Shown here: one piece after another, positions 1-12,546 of the stretch
How positions within the stretch are numbered: the stretch's first letter is position 1
How the letters are laid out: each line of letters begins with the position of its first letter
Assembly: GCA_030549335.1 (NCBI GenBank)
Contig: CM060183.1
Coordinates: 33,788,768 to 33,852,767, forward strand
Origin: Pontederia crassipes
Taxonomy: Eukaryota > Streptophyta > Magnoliopsida > Commelinales > Pontederiaceae
DNA: 64,000 nt
Reading direction: 5' to 3'
Made by a program: the position numbers and the translations under genes
Notes under the pieces: generated by a model
Databases searched by the model: none
Seen by the model: the letters and a program-made list of their open reading frames with translations, nothing else
Told to the model about the DNA's origin: nothing

Positions 1-1981
1 GGCTGTTGCTGTTCATCCTTCCGGCCGATGCTGCTGCAGCTGAACCAAGTTTCCGTCAGTGAAATGCCTCCAACTTTTAAGTGGTCGAGGGTGCTATTCC
101 TTTTGAAGTGGAGAAGGAATCTGAATCTTTTGCAAAGAGCACGTATTCTCTTATGCCCATCTCCAATCTCGATCAAGCATAAATCCACGAAGAATCTTAG
201 TGGATAATGGACGACTGATACTTTTTGTCGTCGGCTTCTCTGCACTGACTGGAAGTAGTGATGCCTTATTATAACTGGCAACTGGGAAGATTGACCATCT
301 TGTAAAAATTGCATCACTGACCACCCTGTGGCCGTGTTTGATTTGGGAACATTTTGCGGAACATCGCGAAATGTTCTCAAAGAGGTTACGTGACGTAATC
401 TCGAACAAGAACATTTTGACAAATGTTCTCGTCCAATGTTCATTTGAATGTTCTTTGCCGAAGGCAAGAACATATCAACGTTTGACCTTTTTTATTTCAT
501 CTATTTTTTAAATTATTTTTTAATGTATGTATATATAATTTATAATATATTATTAAGAATATTATAAAATAATTTATTAAATGTTATTAATTAAAACTAT
601 AAAATAATTAGTTCTAATAATTAATAAATATTTTATTAATTAAACTATTCAATTATTTTTAAAAAAAATAAATTATATTTGGATTTTAAAATGTACGTAA
701 ATTATAATATTAATAATATTTAAAATGTTTAATCAAAATAAATAAAAATAATATTAACAATATAACAATTTACGTAAATTATAATATTAATAATATATTC
801 TTATTTATTATAATTTTATATCTTATAAAATAATAAATTATATTCTTAGTTTTTACTTTTTATTCAAACAACCATTAAAACTTATCCATCACATCAACTT
901 TTTAAATCTTCATCATTACACTTTTTCATCCAAACACCAATCCAAACTTTTCTATCACATCAATTAGTTTTCGAGAACAAAAGTTATCTCAATGTTCCCG
1001 TGCCAAACGTTGTCTGTAAGAACTTTACAAAGCTCTAGTTGACACAAAAATATTACGTGATGAAGTGAATGAACAGATAGCACAATAAATTCAATTTTGA
1101 TTAGTCGGATTCCCCTTCTGTAACCTTGGTGAATCTGTGATATCACGTCCTTTTTTTATTTAACTAGTCTCCAGTGCTACAATTTAACTAATCCGATTAA
1201 GTCATCCCATCGTCGACTGAGATTTTTTTTAAAAGTTTACCACGTATCTATTATCAATAGCTGTCTGCACGGACTCGGAGAACCAAATTGAGATGAGACT
1301 AACATTACCCGCTAACCCCCTCAGGGGTTACTCCAACTTTTGTAGGGCTTTATCGGGGTCATTTTTTAATAGATAATCAATTTCCTTTTTCTTCAAAAAA
1401 TGAAAAAAAGAAAAGAAAAGGAAGTGCCCTCTGAGTGAGTAATCCTCCAATGCACGTTCAAATCATGGTAATAATACTTTTTTTCGATCCATCTTTTGGG
1501 GACGAGAGAGAAAACGGAACAAGAGAGGCATCAACGATGCGTATTAAACAAGTTTGGCCGTTTAACGTTATAAAGAACCCCATCATAGCACAGATTCTGA
1601 TAAAAGGATTAGCACACTTTTAAGATCGAAAGCTGATAAAGACAGAGAACATTAAAAGAAACAAAACAAGCGTACGAACAGAGAAGCTGACGTCCGGCAA
1701 AATTTGAGAGAAGAAAATGCTTCCAACAAAGGGAATAACATTTGCAGAGCAACATTGGCAACCTACAAGAAGTTAACAATGATTGGGCCAAACAAAATCT
1801 CGCCCTCAGATTTCTTCAATTTTCTTTATGAATATAACAGTTATAAATCAACATCCTGTTCCAAGATCTAATATTAGTTTCTTCCCAGCAAATAAAATCA
1901 GGGAAGCAAAAAATCAACAGCACTATCTGAGGCAAGCGAACACCTCCACTTGCTGCCTGTTAACTAGTAAGCTTCGACAGA
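1..1981. other. Left flank, no supported gene
   Basis: No coding region is supported here. From about 480 to 960 the DNA is extremely AT-rich with many short TAAT/ATTA runs, inside a possible TIR element listed separately. The part just left of 1982 is downstream of the minus-strand Mpv17/PMP22 gene and probably holds its 3' UTR and polyadenylation signal. Bases 1-330 look less AT-biased, but I recognise nothing in them. Confidence 0.5.
332..1012. mobile_element. Possible non-autonomous TIR DNA element
   Basis: The left end (CGTGTTTGATTTGGGAACATT, about 333-353) resembles the reverse complement of the right end near 991-1009 (CGTTTGGCACGGGAACATT). The interior is about 600 bp of AT-rich non-coding DNA. 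The terminal repeats are imperfect and I found no convincing target-site duplication, so the superfamily is not assigned. hAT or PIF-type MITEs are both possible. Confidence 0.3.
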
Positions 1982-4900
1982 TTACTTGCTCATGGTTGTC
2001 GACAAATAGAAGTTCCAAAAGATAGAACAAGTAGACATGAAAGCAACTCGAGCAGACAGAGGAATCAACCTGAAAAAAAGAAGTGAAAAACTATGAGATG
2101 ACTCAAAGCACCCCATATTACATACAAGTTATCGACAATATGATTAGTACAGTCTTTTAGGAGAAAATCACTAAGATTGTGGTTATCTAACTGGACTGTT
2201 AGAAAAGTACATAAGCAGTTTTCGGTGACACAAATAAGATACAATCAAGTTCTAAAAGTATTGGCTAGATGACTGTAAAGGTAATGCATTTTACACGACA
2301 ATCGCACCAAATTATATATAGTAGTCTTTGCTGGGATATATATTCTCATTCATGAAAGGGCAAATCCTGTGCATAAACAGCTCCCAGGGTCCCAGGTGAA
2401 GAGGTAGCTACACCCAATCTTTCCACTGCTTTTAGCAGAAAGACTATTTCTATGGCTTGAAACAGTAACTTCTCAGCAACCAAATGAGTGATTTAATCAT
2501 TACACCAAGGCTTGCTCTATTCACAAATCAGGTCTATAAGAGACAGGGGTGCCTGATGGAGATCTATATCGTTAATCTACTTCCATGGAAGATAATGGTT
2601 AGAAACTATGTTTTGGTGTTATCAGATATCTTATTTGGAGATGTTATCAGGGATCTTAACAACAACAACAAAGCCTTATCCCACTAGGTGGGGTCGACTA
2701 CATGGATCATACGACGTCATATTCGTTGATCCATGTTCATGAAATTCGACAGAATTTTACGCTGACTGTCGGGGCCTAACACGACCCTCCTCCTTTATTA
2801 GGGATCTTAAATGGAAATTAAAACAAGATATTTTAGAGGAACACAGATGAAGACACTTCTTAACATTACAATTTATAAGCTGACATGTTGTTCCTCATAT
2901 AGAAAGGCTAAAACCCACATTTTCCCTAAATCTCCACATGTTAGCTACCAGATCGAACACACCATGAAGACATTTAAACAAGCTAAACATTGTAAATTCT
3001 GACATTACGCTAGGAGTAACCGTAAACCACTTTCACCTCCAGTTTTGAAAAGCATTTCAGGTTTATTAGACAGAGTACTTACGCGAAATTGACAATAGAA
3101 ACAGGGATCCAGAATCTGAAGCCTGCATTCACAAGATAAAAACAACAAAATTACGTAAGTTTTTATTGTTTGAGAGGGAAATAAAGATTAGATAAGTCAT
3201 TGTCCAGTAACCCTGCCAACTGAAGAACAATTTGAAAAGGATGAAAACAATCACCATAAAGAAGTGTTGGAAGGGCATCCTTTTGATATTTGGTTGGCAA
3301 CTCTGCTAATTTTCCTAACCACAAATTGTTCCAGGCAAAAATAACAGCAATGACACATGGACCAAGAACTATCTGATTTAGTACAACCTGAAATAGCATG
3401 CAAGCAAAAAATTAAATAACAAGTTTCGTGAAGGATGTTCCAAAGAGCTGTCACAGTTGAATCCAGATTTCAAATCAAGTACCTTCATTGACAGATTAAA
3501 GAATGTTGGCTGCGGAATTTGATGATCAAGAAACTTATACCATGCATAAGAGCCTGGACCATAAAGAAGAAAGCCATAGGAAGCTATTCGTAGTGCACGA
3601 AGCCAATCATGGTCTGATAGGTCTGATAGAAGAGCTGATACTATTCCCTAAAGTTAAGTATATTTTCAAAGTTGAGATACCAAAAGGCAAAATGAGAAAT
3701 ACATAGAGAATCAAAGATACAAAAGAGCCAAGCATACAGTAGTTCACATACCTAATAAAAATGTGACAATTAAGCCAAAAGACAGAAAATAGCACACCTA
3801 AGTATAAGGAAAAATCTGATATGGGAGATTGCATCAAGTTCACAAAGAGAGCTTCAAGCATATTTATGTTAGAATGGAAAAACGAAAGGAAACTACTACA
3901 GAAACCAAATGAGGATCTGACATGATGGTGCAATGATATTTTAAAATAATTCCTCACTGTTGTAACTTAAAAAATGTCATACAAGAGAAACCTCAAATTA
4001 ACAGAATGATACAGAATACAGGCACACCAGATGCTAGGTAATTTGAGAATGTCATGCAGAATAGATATTTTCTAATGCCAAAGATCAAGACAGCATTGGC
4101 TGCGCATAATAGAATGTCCTAAGATACAATTCATCCGAATTCAAGCTTAATGGACTAACTCCGTCTATGTTTTATAGCCGGTCCCAAGCCCGAATAAAGG
4201 AGGAGGGTTGTGTTAGGCCCCGACAGCCAGCGTAAAACCCTGTCGAATCTCATGAACATGGATCAACGAATTGAGATGGTTTGGTCATGTTCAGAGAAGA
4301 CCATTAGATGCGCCAGTAAGAAGAGGAGATCAAATAATCTGGAGTCCAATTAAAAGAGGGAGAGGGAGGCCAAGGCGAACACTTGGCGAACTAATAGAGC
4401 AAGATCTATTGGTGAATAATATACCGAAAGGTTTGGTTACTAATAGAGCGGAATGACGTCGTATGATCCATGTAGCCGACCCCACCTAGTGGGATAAGGC
4501 TTTGTTGTTGTTGTTGTGGTGGGACGAGAGTTAAATTTTACGAATAGAAAAGCTTGATGATGTAACAATTCAACGTTAATGTCAACATTATTCAGTAATC
4601 TGGCAACATAATTTCCGACTTGCCATTGGGCAAAGCATTGCAGGTTAGCTCAGGGCTGCATCTAAGCAGTTCGATTGCCAAAACAAGCCTTTGATATGCA
4701 GACCATAGGTTGGAGCAACCAAAAACAATTGAAGAGCTAGGGGCCAAGGTTCACTCCATGACAAGTACAAGGAAAAAAAGGAAATGTGGTGGCATGTCCA
4801 TGCAAGGGATGCAATTGTGTTTACTGCATTGAAACGTAATCTCCAGTGTTAGGAGCAAATGGATAATCACTAGGCTTGAGATCATAGACTGACAAATACA

Positions 4901-5441
4901 AAGACAAAGTTCAACTACATTTCACAGCGTCATTAGATACTACTTCAAGAACAAAGCTTTATGCCGCTTCGGAGTATATCGTTGGAGCATATCAGTTTCT
5001 TCGACAAAGCATTCAAGGACAGAATAAAACATTTACCGAAAAAAAGGACAAAATAAAACGGAACAGGAGAAATCAAAGAACTGCTGGAGTCTTTCCGACT
5101 TCAATAGCTAAGTTATTCAAACACTTGCATACGAGACAGACGCCAAGGAAGGAAAGGAAGAAGAAGAAAAGACAACGCGATTAGACCTCGTCCTCGGAAT
5201 CGAGCTCGCTGCGACGGCGGTGGGCTAAGAAACGGGCCCTGAACTGTGCGATGGTGTCACCGGTTAGGGTGAGGGAGGCGGCGACGGCGGCCTGCTTGAG
5301 TGGGAAACCGGAGAGGGGTCGAGGGGCATCGACGGACTCCGACGACGAGGAGGAGGATTTGGGTCTGCGGGGCCGGCGGCTCTTGCGGCCTCCCGGCGGC
5401 AACTTCCACCAGAACGATGCCCCGTTGCCGAGAATATCCAT
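1982..5441 (-). CDS. Mpv17/PMP22 family membrane protein, five exons
   Basis: Exons on the minus strand are 5441-5187, 3647-3483, 3387-3255, 3122-3083 and 2069-1982, giving a 226-residue protein with matching phases at every junction. The GC-rich first exon starts [12 protein letters not shown] and contains [21 protein letters not shown]-like sequence, the N-terminal GD-x-xAQ signature of Mpv17/PMP22. Exon 2 carries [10 protein letters not shown] and [11 protein letters not shown]. Exon 3 carries [15 protein letters not shown]. The last exon ends [11 protein letters not shown]. The family are four-helix proteins of peroxisomal, mitochondrial or plastid membranes thought to form small channels; this copy's organelle cannot be told from sequence. 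The first donor (GAG/GTCTAA) is weak and is the least certain junction. Introns 1 and 4 each contain an RTE-derived insertion. The gene diverges from the translocator at 6624. Confidence 0.88.
2660..2799 (-). mobile_element. RTE-LINE-derived short insertion (Au-SINE-like tail)
   Basis: It lies in intron 4 of the Mpv17 gene. It begins with (AAC)n followed by AAGCCTTATCCCACTAGGTG, the reverse complement of the family's 3' tail, and runs to GGCCTAACACGACCCTCC. The 5' end is truncated relative to fuller copies. The 11-bp direct repeat AGGGATCTTAA flanks it (2649-2659 and 2800-2810), as expected of target-primed retrotransposition. Confidence 0.8.
4159..4516 (+). mobile_element. RTE-type element retaining the end of a reverse-transcriptase ORF
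   Basis: This is the longest member of the family here, in intron 1 of the Mpv17 gene and antisense to it. It starts with the same head as the short copies (CTCCGTCTATGTTTTATAGC, then GGCCCCGACAGCC). It then continues into about 185 bp encoding [10 protein letters not shown]...GRGRPRRTL...NNIPKGL, which resembles the C-terminal end of plant RTE-clade LINE reverse transcriptases. The frame hits TGA at 4454-4456, where other copies and the ORF logic suggest TGG (Trp). It ends in the shared tail GCCGACCCCACCTAGTGGG and (TTG)n. I found no clear target-site duplication, so the boundaries come from similarity to the other copies. Confidence 0.8.
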
Positions 5442-6623
5442 TTTTTTAGGGGAAAGAAAAGGGAAGAAGAGCTCGATTTTGTTCCCTTTTTATTCCCTAC
5501 GCGAGATTTGTCGACGGGGACGAGATGGATATCGTCTCGCTTTTTTTTCAATTTTGTTTTTAAATTTTTTGGGTAAAAAATGTTCCACACTATTTTTATA
5601 TTTTACCAAAATAAATATGTATTTTCACAATAAAGATTTTTTAAGGCACTTGGGCACATGACGAGAAAAAAGTGTCTTACCAAACACGTTTGAGAAATTA
5701 CTTCTCTAAAAAATATTAAAAGTCATATGTTTCTAGCTTAATTATTTAGGATTATTTTACATTGATTTTTTTTCGTTTTATTCCCTACTTTTTTGATGAG
5801 TTAATTCCTACATCATATTTCGTCTATAAAATATCATATTTTTCTCCATGTCCGACACCAAAATCTTAGGCAGTCCGTTACTGGATACTTTACTAGATCC
5901 GCGAAAAATCTTTAAACAAATGTTTTTTTTATCCGGCGATTTTAACTCCTAACAATAGCCGATCCCACTTAGTGGGATAAGACTTTGTTGTTGTTGTTGT
6001 TGATTTTAACTCCTAACAAATTTTCACCTTCTCTGCACTTAAAAAAAGAAAAATATTAAATCTTCATAAAATTTTATCTAAAATCTAATACTCACATTTT
6101 TAAATCACTCTCAAAAGTTGATAAATTTATATGAGGTGCTTGAATTAGGAGATTAAATCCTTCTAAATTAGAAGGATATAGCATTGCCAAAAAAAAGCCT
6201 GCATTGTTTCTTTGACTAAAATATATCGGCGAAATTTATGTAATTTTTATATATTTTTTAATTTACTCTTTTTGTACTTTGCCGTCTTTGAGATCGAAAA
6301 AAAAACCTATATATAGATGATGCTCGCGCCGACAACTCTCACCAGTCAAAAGAGGAAAATAAAAGGAAAAAAAAATCCCAAATCTCCTCGAAATCTAGTC
6401 AACACTTTCTTTTCTTTTCTTTTCTTTCTTTTCTTATTTTTGCTTCTTCCAATTCTTTTCATCAATCCAAAACGGAGAACTTTGCTGCGATTCTTGCCGC
6501 TGCTTCTTGCATCTGTTCTTGCTGGAATTCGATTCCATATTGGTACTCAGAAGTCCTCGCTTCTTGCTTGAAATCTGTTCTTGCCGCTGCTTCTTGCTTG
6601 TCGTCTAGAGCTGGAAAATTGAT
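5442..6623. promoter_or_regulatory. Divergent promoter region between Mpv17-like and translocator genes
   Basis: This 1.2 kb region separates two head-to-head start codons. A TATATATA box lies at 6308-6315, about 310 bp before the translocator ATG. It is followed by a pyrimidine-rich leader (CTTTTCTTTTC runs, 6405-6440) typical of a plant 5' UTR. The middle is AT-rich and carries a 46-bp retroelement tail. I saw no clear TATA box for the minus-strand gene. Confidence 0.5.
5956..6001 (+). mobile_element. 46-bp 5'-truncated RTE-LINE/SINE tail with 18-bp target-site duplication
   Basis: Only the last part of the family is present: AGCCGATCCCACTTAGTGGG, then ATAAGACTTTG and (TTG)n. The 18-bp direct repeat beginning GATTTTAACTCC flanks it exactly (5938-5955 and 6002-6019). 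It is therefore a genuine, extremely short insertion rather than a decayed larger copy. Confidence 0.88.
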
Positions 6624-9600
6624 ATGATGGAAGAGAGTAAAGTTGCGGTCGACGACGAAGTAGAAGAAGCAATTGAATCCGACGAGGATGGCAAAAAGAA
6701 GAGTCCTACGCTTCGACGGGAGCCTTCCTTCTCGCGGTGGTGCGACGAGAATGGGACGTCGAGGTCGAGCGCCGCGGAGGACGGATCTTGCGAGGCAGGC
6801 GCGCCCGAAGAATCTGATGACTTCGAGCTGCCGCTGCTCGCCGCGGGGGGCAAATCTGGGGACGGGAGTTCGTCGCTGGCTGGAAATCGGAGTTTCGACG
6901 TTTTCCGATCACGAAGTATGCCGTCGAGCGCGACGGCAAATGGTGACGGCACGAAGTACTCGTCTTTGGATGTGGAGAGTGGATTGCGGATTAGTGATTC
7001 GGTGGCGAAGCTTCAGACGTTGGAGGAGTCCCGGCGAAGCCCCATTTCCGCGGCCGTGGTGCTCAAGACTCTGTTTTTTATATTGCTTTGGTATACATTT
7101 AGTACCTGTTTGACAGTGTGAGTACTTGTGTTCATCTCTCAGCGACCTTTTATTTCTGTTGCAGGTTTCTGATTCTATACTTATTTCACTTTCTCGGTTC
7201 TTTTTTGCTTCGATGTTTTTAGGTACAATAAGATGTTGTTGGGGAATCACTTGGGGAAATTTCCTGCTCCTTTGTTGATGAATACCATTCATTTCTCAAT
7301 GCAAGCTATTTTGTCGAATGCAATTTTATATGTTCAATCTCTCCTTTCTGGAAGCAGCAGGGTTAAGATGACATGGAGGGATTACTTTGTCAGAGGTAGA
7401 TTATATCATGGTTTATCTCTGATTTTATGGCATTAGCTAGGGGATGCATAATTGGAGTAAAGGAGGTTAATTTAGTGTTGTATATGTTCATCAATCTATA
7501 AAATAGATAAAAGAGGCAGGCAGAGTCATTGGCACTTTGGTTTACTTTATTCACAGGTTCTTAGAGTAACAATGTCTTGTCATTATTGAAATTGTTAACT
7601 CATAGCATTCTCTTCTTATTATTCCATTAAGTTTGATCTAGAATTGATCTGTCATCATTCTCTTTGCAATCCAATCTCTAAATTATTTTCACTACTCTTT
7701 TGGTTATTATCTTTTTGCAGTTATGCCTACAGCTCTTGGAACTGCTTTGGATGTGAACCTGAGCAATGAGTCTCTCGTTTTCATATCTGTCACATTTGCC
7801 ACAATGGTTGGTTTTGCCAATTTATTAAAATGTAGTCATTACTTTTTCTTCATAAGAAATCTCACTGATAAAACAACCTTTGCCGCATTAATGATTAGCG
7901 AACTAAACACACTTTCAACTAGTTCAATGTATATTCTATACATTGATTGTCATTCTTCGATTAGTGTACTGAATTGTCCAGGAGCAGAATGTGATGCACT
8001 TGTGTGATCCATTAGTTAAAAAATTGTTGCTTATTTTGCAGTGCAAATCTGCAGCTCCAATATTTCTTCTTATGTTTGCTTTTGCATTTAGGTGAGACCT
8101 GTTGCACTTCACCCTCTATGATCTTCTTTAGCAGTATCTTTCCTTTTCTAATTATATTTTAATCTGATGTGGAAGGTTGGAGACTCCCAGCTTTAAACTT
8201 GTAGGCATTATATTAGTCATTTCAGTTGGAGTTTTATTAACAGGTATGCAGTTTCAATATTTGTGCTATCTTAGCCAATATGCGTAAAGTACAATATGAA
8301 TCTTAGAAGATGCCATATTTGTCACGTTGAGACAAAATTTTGTGTTGTCAGCATATATCATCAAATTGTCAGGACTGTGTTTCATGTTGTAGTTGAGTCA
8401 GTGCACATCTTATTTTGTGTAAAATCATCCCATGATAGATGTTTCATATTGATGCACACAATTTTCAAGTGTTTCCTCTCAACCAAAATTTTTTTTGGAT
8501 GATGAGATGCTACCATGCCGACCCCACCTAGTGGGATAAGGCTTTGTTGTTGTTGATGAGATGCTACCATGTTGTGTTGATGTAGAACAGAATAGTAACT
8601 GAAAGTTTAAACAAATAATAGAGGAAACAAGATAAGGTTCTAACTAATCTGAAATTAATAGATTCCTAACTAATATGTCTTGCATTGTGTGTTGACCTAT
8701 CATGTTTGTATCAGTTGCCAAGGAGACAGAATTTGAATTCTGGGGATTTCTCTTTGTAATGCTCGCTGCTGTTATGTCTGGATTTCGGTGGTGTATGACT
8801 CAGATACTTTTGCAGGTTGGTATTCTAATAGCTATTGTAGTTTTATATGCTTCACTAATTGTATTTTCTTTCTTCTAGCAGAAAGGAGGAGAGGACTTAA
8901 AATTTGTAGTTTTGATAAAATTAGTTGCCATTGTCTTTCCTTATCTTATTGCTTACACTGTTTTTTTTTTTCTTTTTTCTGTGCATGTTGCTTCAAATTT
9001 AACATGAAGAAAGAGGCATATGGTAAGCAATCCGATGCAACTCTTTTTTATTGTGAGGAGAAATTTAGAGTTTTATGTCTGTGTAGTCTTAGGACAAGGA
9101 ACACCCTTTAAGGTGGGCATAAAATTGCTCATATTGGGAACATTCCTTCTTGGATGGAAGGAAGAGCTTAGAATTTTGATATAACTTATAGTTTAAGGAG
9201 AATCTATTGAAATATATGATCATATCATGTATGTGCAGGACTGAGAAATCCAATCACTCTGATGAGCTATGTTGCACCAATAATGGCAGTACTAACTGCT
9301 TTCCTTTCTATTTTCTTGGATCCATGGCATGAATTCAAGGGAAATAGTTATTTTGACAGTTCAAGCCACATGATACGAAGTTCTCTACTAATGCTCCTTG
9401 GAGGATCATTAGCATTTTTAATGGTAAGAGTTACGAACTAGAGCTCATCTTTAGTGGAACAAGTATTGACAATAAGACACTTCATGCATGATGATTAAGC
9501 TGAAATTTCTTATTCCTGGTTCCAATGTCTTGTCACTTGTGTAATTTCGTTGCCTGAAATTGTTTACTGAAGGATGACAACTTGTTATTGTGCAGGTTTT

Positions 9601-10460
9601 AACTGAATACATTCTTGTTTCGGAAACCAGTGCAGTAACAGTTACAGTTGCAGGGATTGTGAAGGAGGCTGTCACTATTCTGGTACGACAGGCGTTAAAT
9701 CTCCGTTTCTGAATCATGATAATTTATTATTTCTCTTGTTGATAAAATTGATACATCTAGTGTACATATTACTAATTTTTCATATCAAAATGCACCTTGA
9801 GGGCACACATGCCAAATCAGATATCACAAGTACTAGTAAAAAAAGGCGTCCAAACTTGTCCAACCTTTTGTGGTTCCACAATTGCCATGGTTATGAGTTG
9901 GCATTAAAAGCTTTACCAGAATAAACTTATAGCTGGTTACTTGAGCGCAAAAAGATTTAATCCAATAGTTCCGAATCCTCATTGTGATCGTAAGCAGTAA
10001 TGATTCTCATACATCAATGTTACAGGAAAATAATATATATGTAATTACATAAATGCATGTGTTATGATCTGTTGTAGTTTGGTTTAGCAATTTTCATCAT
10101 TAGTGCCATGTATTTCAGGTTGCAGTATTTTATTTCCATGATCAGTTTACCTGGATAAAGGGGTCTGGGCTTGTGATTATTATGGTTGGTGTCAGTTTAT
10201 TTAACTGGTACAAGTAAGTTGGCTCATCCTTCTTTAATGTTATTTACTTAGGAGAATCAATCAACAGAGTAGCGCACACACGTTGAACATTTATGCTTTG
10301 TTAATAACGTGTTTTGCTTGTTTGTTGAATCTGTAGATATCAAAAGATGAGAACTGGTCAGCATAGTGCAAATGAAGGAACAAGTTCTGCATCTGCAAAT
10401 GGATCTGCTAAGTATGTGATCATTGATGAAGATGTCGAACTTCAGGATGATGCTAGTTGA
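6624..10460 (+). CDS. Nucleotide-sugar / triose-phosphate translocator-like protein, eleven exons
   Basis: Exons are 6624-7117, 7223-7395, 7721-7806, 8042-8091, 8176-8243, 8715-8815, 9010-9022, 9239-9423, 9596-9682, 10119-10213 and 10337-10460, encoding 491 residues with every phase closing. Residues 1 to about 145 form an acidic, serine-rich cytosolic tail. About ten hydrophobic segments follow, starting with VVLKTLFFILLWYTF near residue 150. Later segments include VTFATMCKSAAPIFLL, SGFRWCMTQILLQ, VTVAGIVKEAVTI and GVSLFNWYKYQK. These match the drug/metabolite transporter superfamily and especially the plant clade of Arabidopsis At1g06470 (putative sugar-phosphate/phosphate translocator); the substrate is unknown. 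The C-terminus ends with acidic VIIDEDVELQDDAS. Exon 7 is a 13-nt microexon. ATGATG at 6624-6629 gives two possible starts; the first is used. Exon 1 is GC-rich and the others AT-rich. Confidence 0.9.
8518..8553 (+). mobile_element. 36-bp RTE-LINE/SINE tail in translocator intron 5
   Basis: The sequence is CCGACCCCACCTAGTGGGAT followed by AAGGCTTTG and (TTG)n. An 18-bp direct repeat beginning TGATGAGATGCT flanks it (8500-8517 and 8554-8571). It is the shortest copy in the window, showing extreme 5' truncation at integration. Confidence 0.88.
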
Positions 10461-11853
10461 TTTTAAATTCTATGTTGATGCAATTTCGATGAGGATCACA
10501 GGTATATGAATACATTCTAAAAAAAGGTTTTCTCTTGTAATCTCTGAACCCCATGCAAAATCATCGTGATTGTTATCCTTTGATCAAGGGCTTCAACATT
10601 TATTCACAAACTTCTGAACTTACTGCATCTCAGTTCATGATTACTTCTGAACTTCTAGAGCATGTATTATGTTAATTTTAGAAGGCAAAATCAGTCACAA
10701 CTCTTTAGAAACTTGAATCTTTTTTGTTGTGCAGGTAAAAGTACGGTCCTATAAGCTTCCCAAGCATTTTCGGATTGTGCACCAAGGACATGATTAGATG
10801 TCCGGTTGTGGATAATATCCTGAAACAACAAAGAAGCGTGCACCTTTGCCCTGTGATCCGCACTAAAATCCGTATACATGAATACATGATACTCTGGAGT
10901 TTCGGATAAGCAGTCTTGCAGGTTCATTCTCTTGTAGTTTGATCTGCTAGGCTCCCATGTACCAATAAAATATTGATATTTTTATTTGTATCTCATTTTT
11001 CTAATTTTTATTGGCTTTTTAATAATGAAAGGAGGGCCTCATAAGATAGGGTGATATAGTAAATGTTGGTAAAATTGTGAGGTGATATTTGTTGGATTAA
11101 TTTAACTATTTTTTGTTTGGATAAAAAAATACTATATTGATTAAGAGAGGTTAAGTTACACGTCTATTACTCTTAGATGAATTTCATTTAATTGAGAAGA
11201 AATAAAGAGTAGAATATGTAGAAATATATTTTACTTATAAAATATCACAAATTTGATGGATTTTATTTTTAATTCATATTTACGTCATCTCACTAGAAAT
11301 AAATTTAATTCATATTTTCGTAATCTCTCGTCCAAACAAAGTTTAAATGTTTCCTTTGTTAGCCTAAGCACTCACGAATTTTTTTATTCTCCTTGAAATG
11401 AAATTTAATGGAACGAGAATGAAAACGAGAACCAAGACTAGCATAAAAAAAAATAGTTGGAAGGCGACGAGCTCATGAAATACTATGTTGGATTAACTGT
11501 AAGTATTTACTTTATTGCGAAGGGTATCATAAAATGAAAAGATAATTAATTTTTTTTGAATGATTATGATATTTTATAATGCACATAACCTTAATCTGTC
11601 GAATATTTCAATTCATTATAACACTAAGGTTTTATACGCTGTTGAAAAATATCCCACCATTCCGAATATTATGATGTCAATTAAATTAAGCTACAAAACC
11701 ACGTACAGTTTACTTCTAACTTTTCCTTTTTGGTTGAATCCAATTTTAACTTCCCGTTTCTTCGTTCTATGAGTCAATATATTTTAAATTCCTAAATATG
11801 TATATAAATAATTCGTCTCATGAAAAATGGTATAAGATTTATTCTTCCTCTTA

Positions 11854-12546
11854 GGCTCTCATTGACATAATTAATAATTTGACGAGTAGATAGCAGTTTA
11901 ACAAGCGGATATCGATTAAATAGCGAATAGCAGATAACGACTGATGATTAGCGATTAACGATTCATTTAAGATATTAATAAATAAACGTTTGATAAACTT
12001 AACGATGGAATTAACAGATGAATATAAAATGACATAATTAGACATACAATAAATTATTCAATTCAATCGCTATATAAATTTTATTACAATTTAATATAAA
12101 TAATTAATATCTCAATGAAATAAAATAAAATTTCACAAGTAAATTTTTTTGTTAAATTATATTTATAATACATTTTATATAGTTCACACATGTTCTAAAC
12201 ATATTAATTATTAAATTAATTTTTATATCCATTGTTAATAAATAAATATTTTGTAATTAATTAAATATGAATATAAAAGGAATAATGTTGAATGGTTGAT
12301 AAAATAAAAATTATAAAATAATAAGTTAAATTTAAAAAGAAATAATACATTTGAATAAGGATAAAATCGAAAAAAATATAAACTTCTAAACGTTAAAAGC
12401 TAAATGCTAGCAGAAGTAGCTTTTCAATTTTTTCATTCAAAACGTTAAACTCTACTTGATTATATGTGCAATCAAATAGATAAAATAGCGTTTCAACCAC
12501 TAAAACACTACTTGAAACATTATTTTTGATATTGCCAAACAGAGAC
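11854..12546. mobile_element. Tourist-like (PIF/Harbinger) MITE, TSD TTA
   Basis: The left terminus GGCTCTCATTGACATAATT matches the inverted right terminus GTCTCTGTTTGGCAATATC in its main positions. Each end is bounded by TTA (11851-11853 and 12547-12549), the PIF/Harbinger target duplication. The 693-bp interior is AT-rich and has no coding potential, as in MITEs. Confidence 0.6.

Noticed and set aside
4271-4456. 61-codon ORF as an independent gene
   Set aside because: It is the C-terminal part of a LINE reverse transcriptase inside a retroelement copy.
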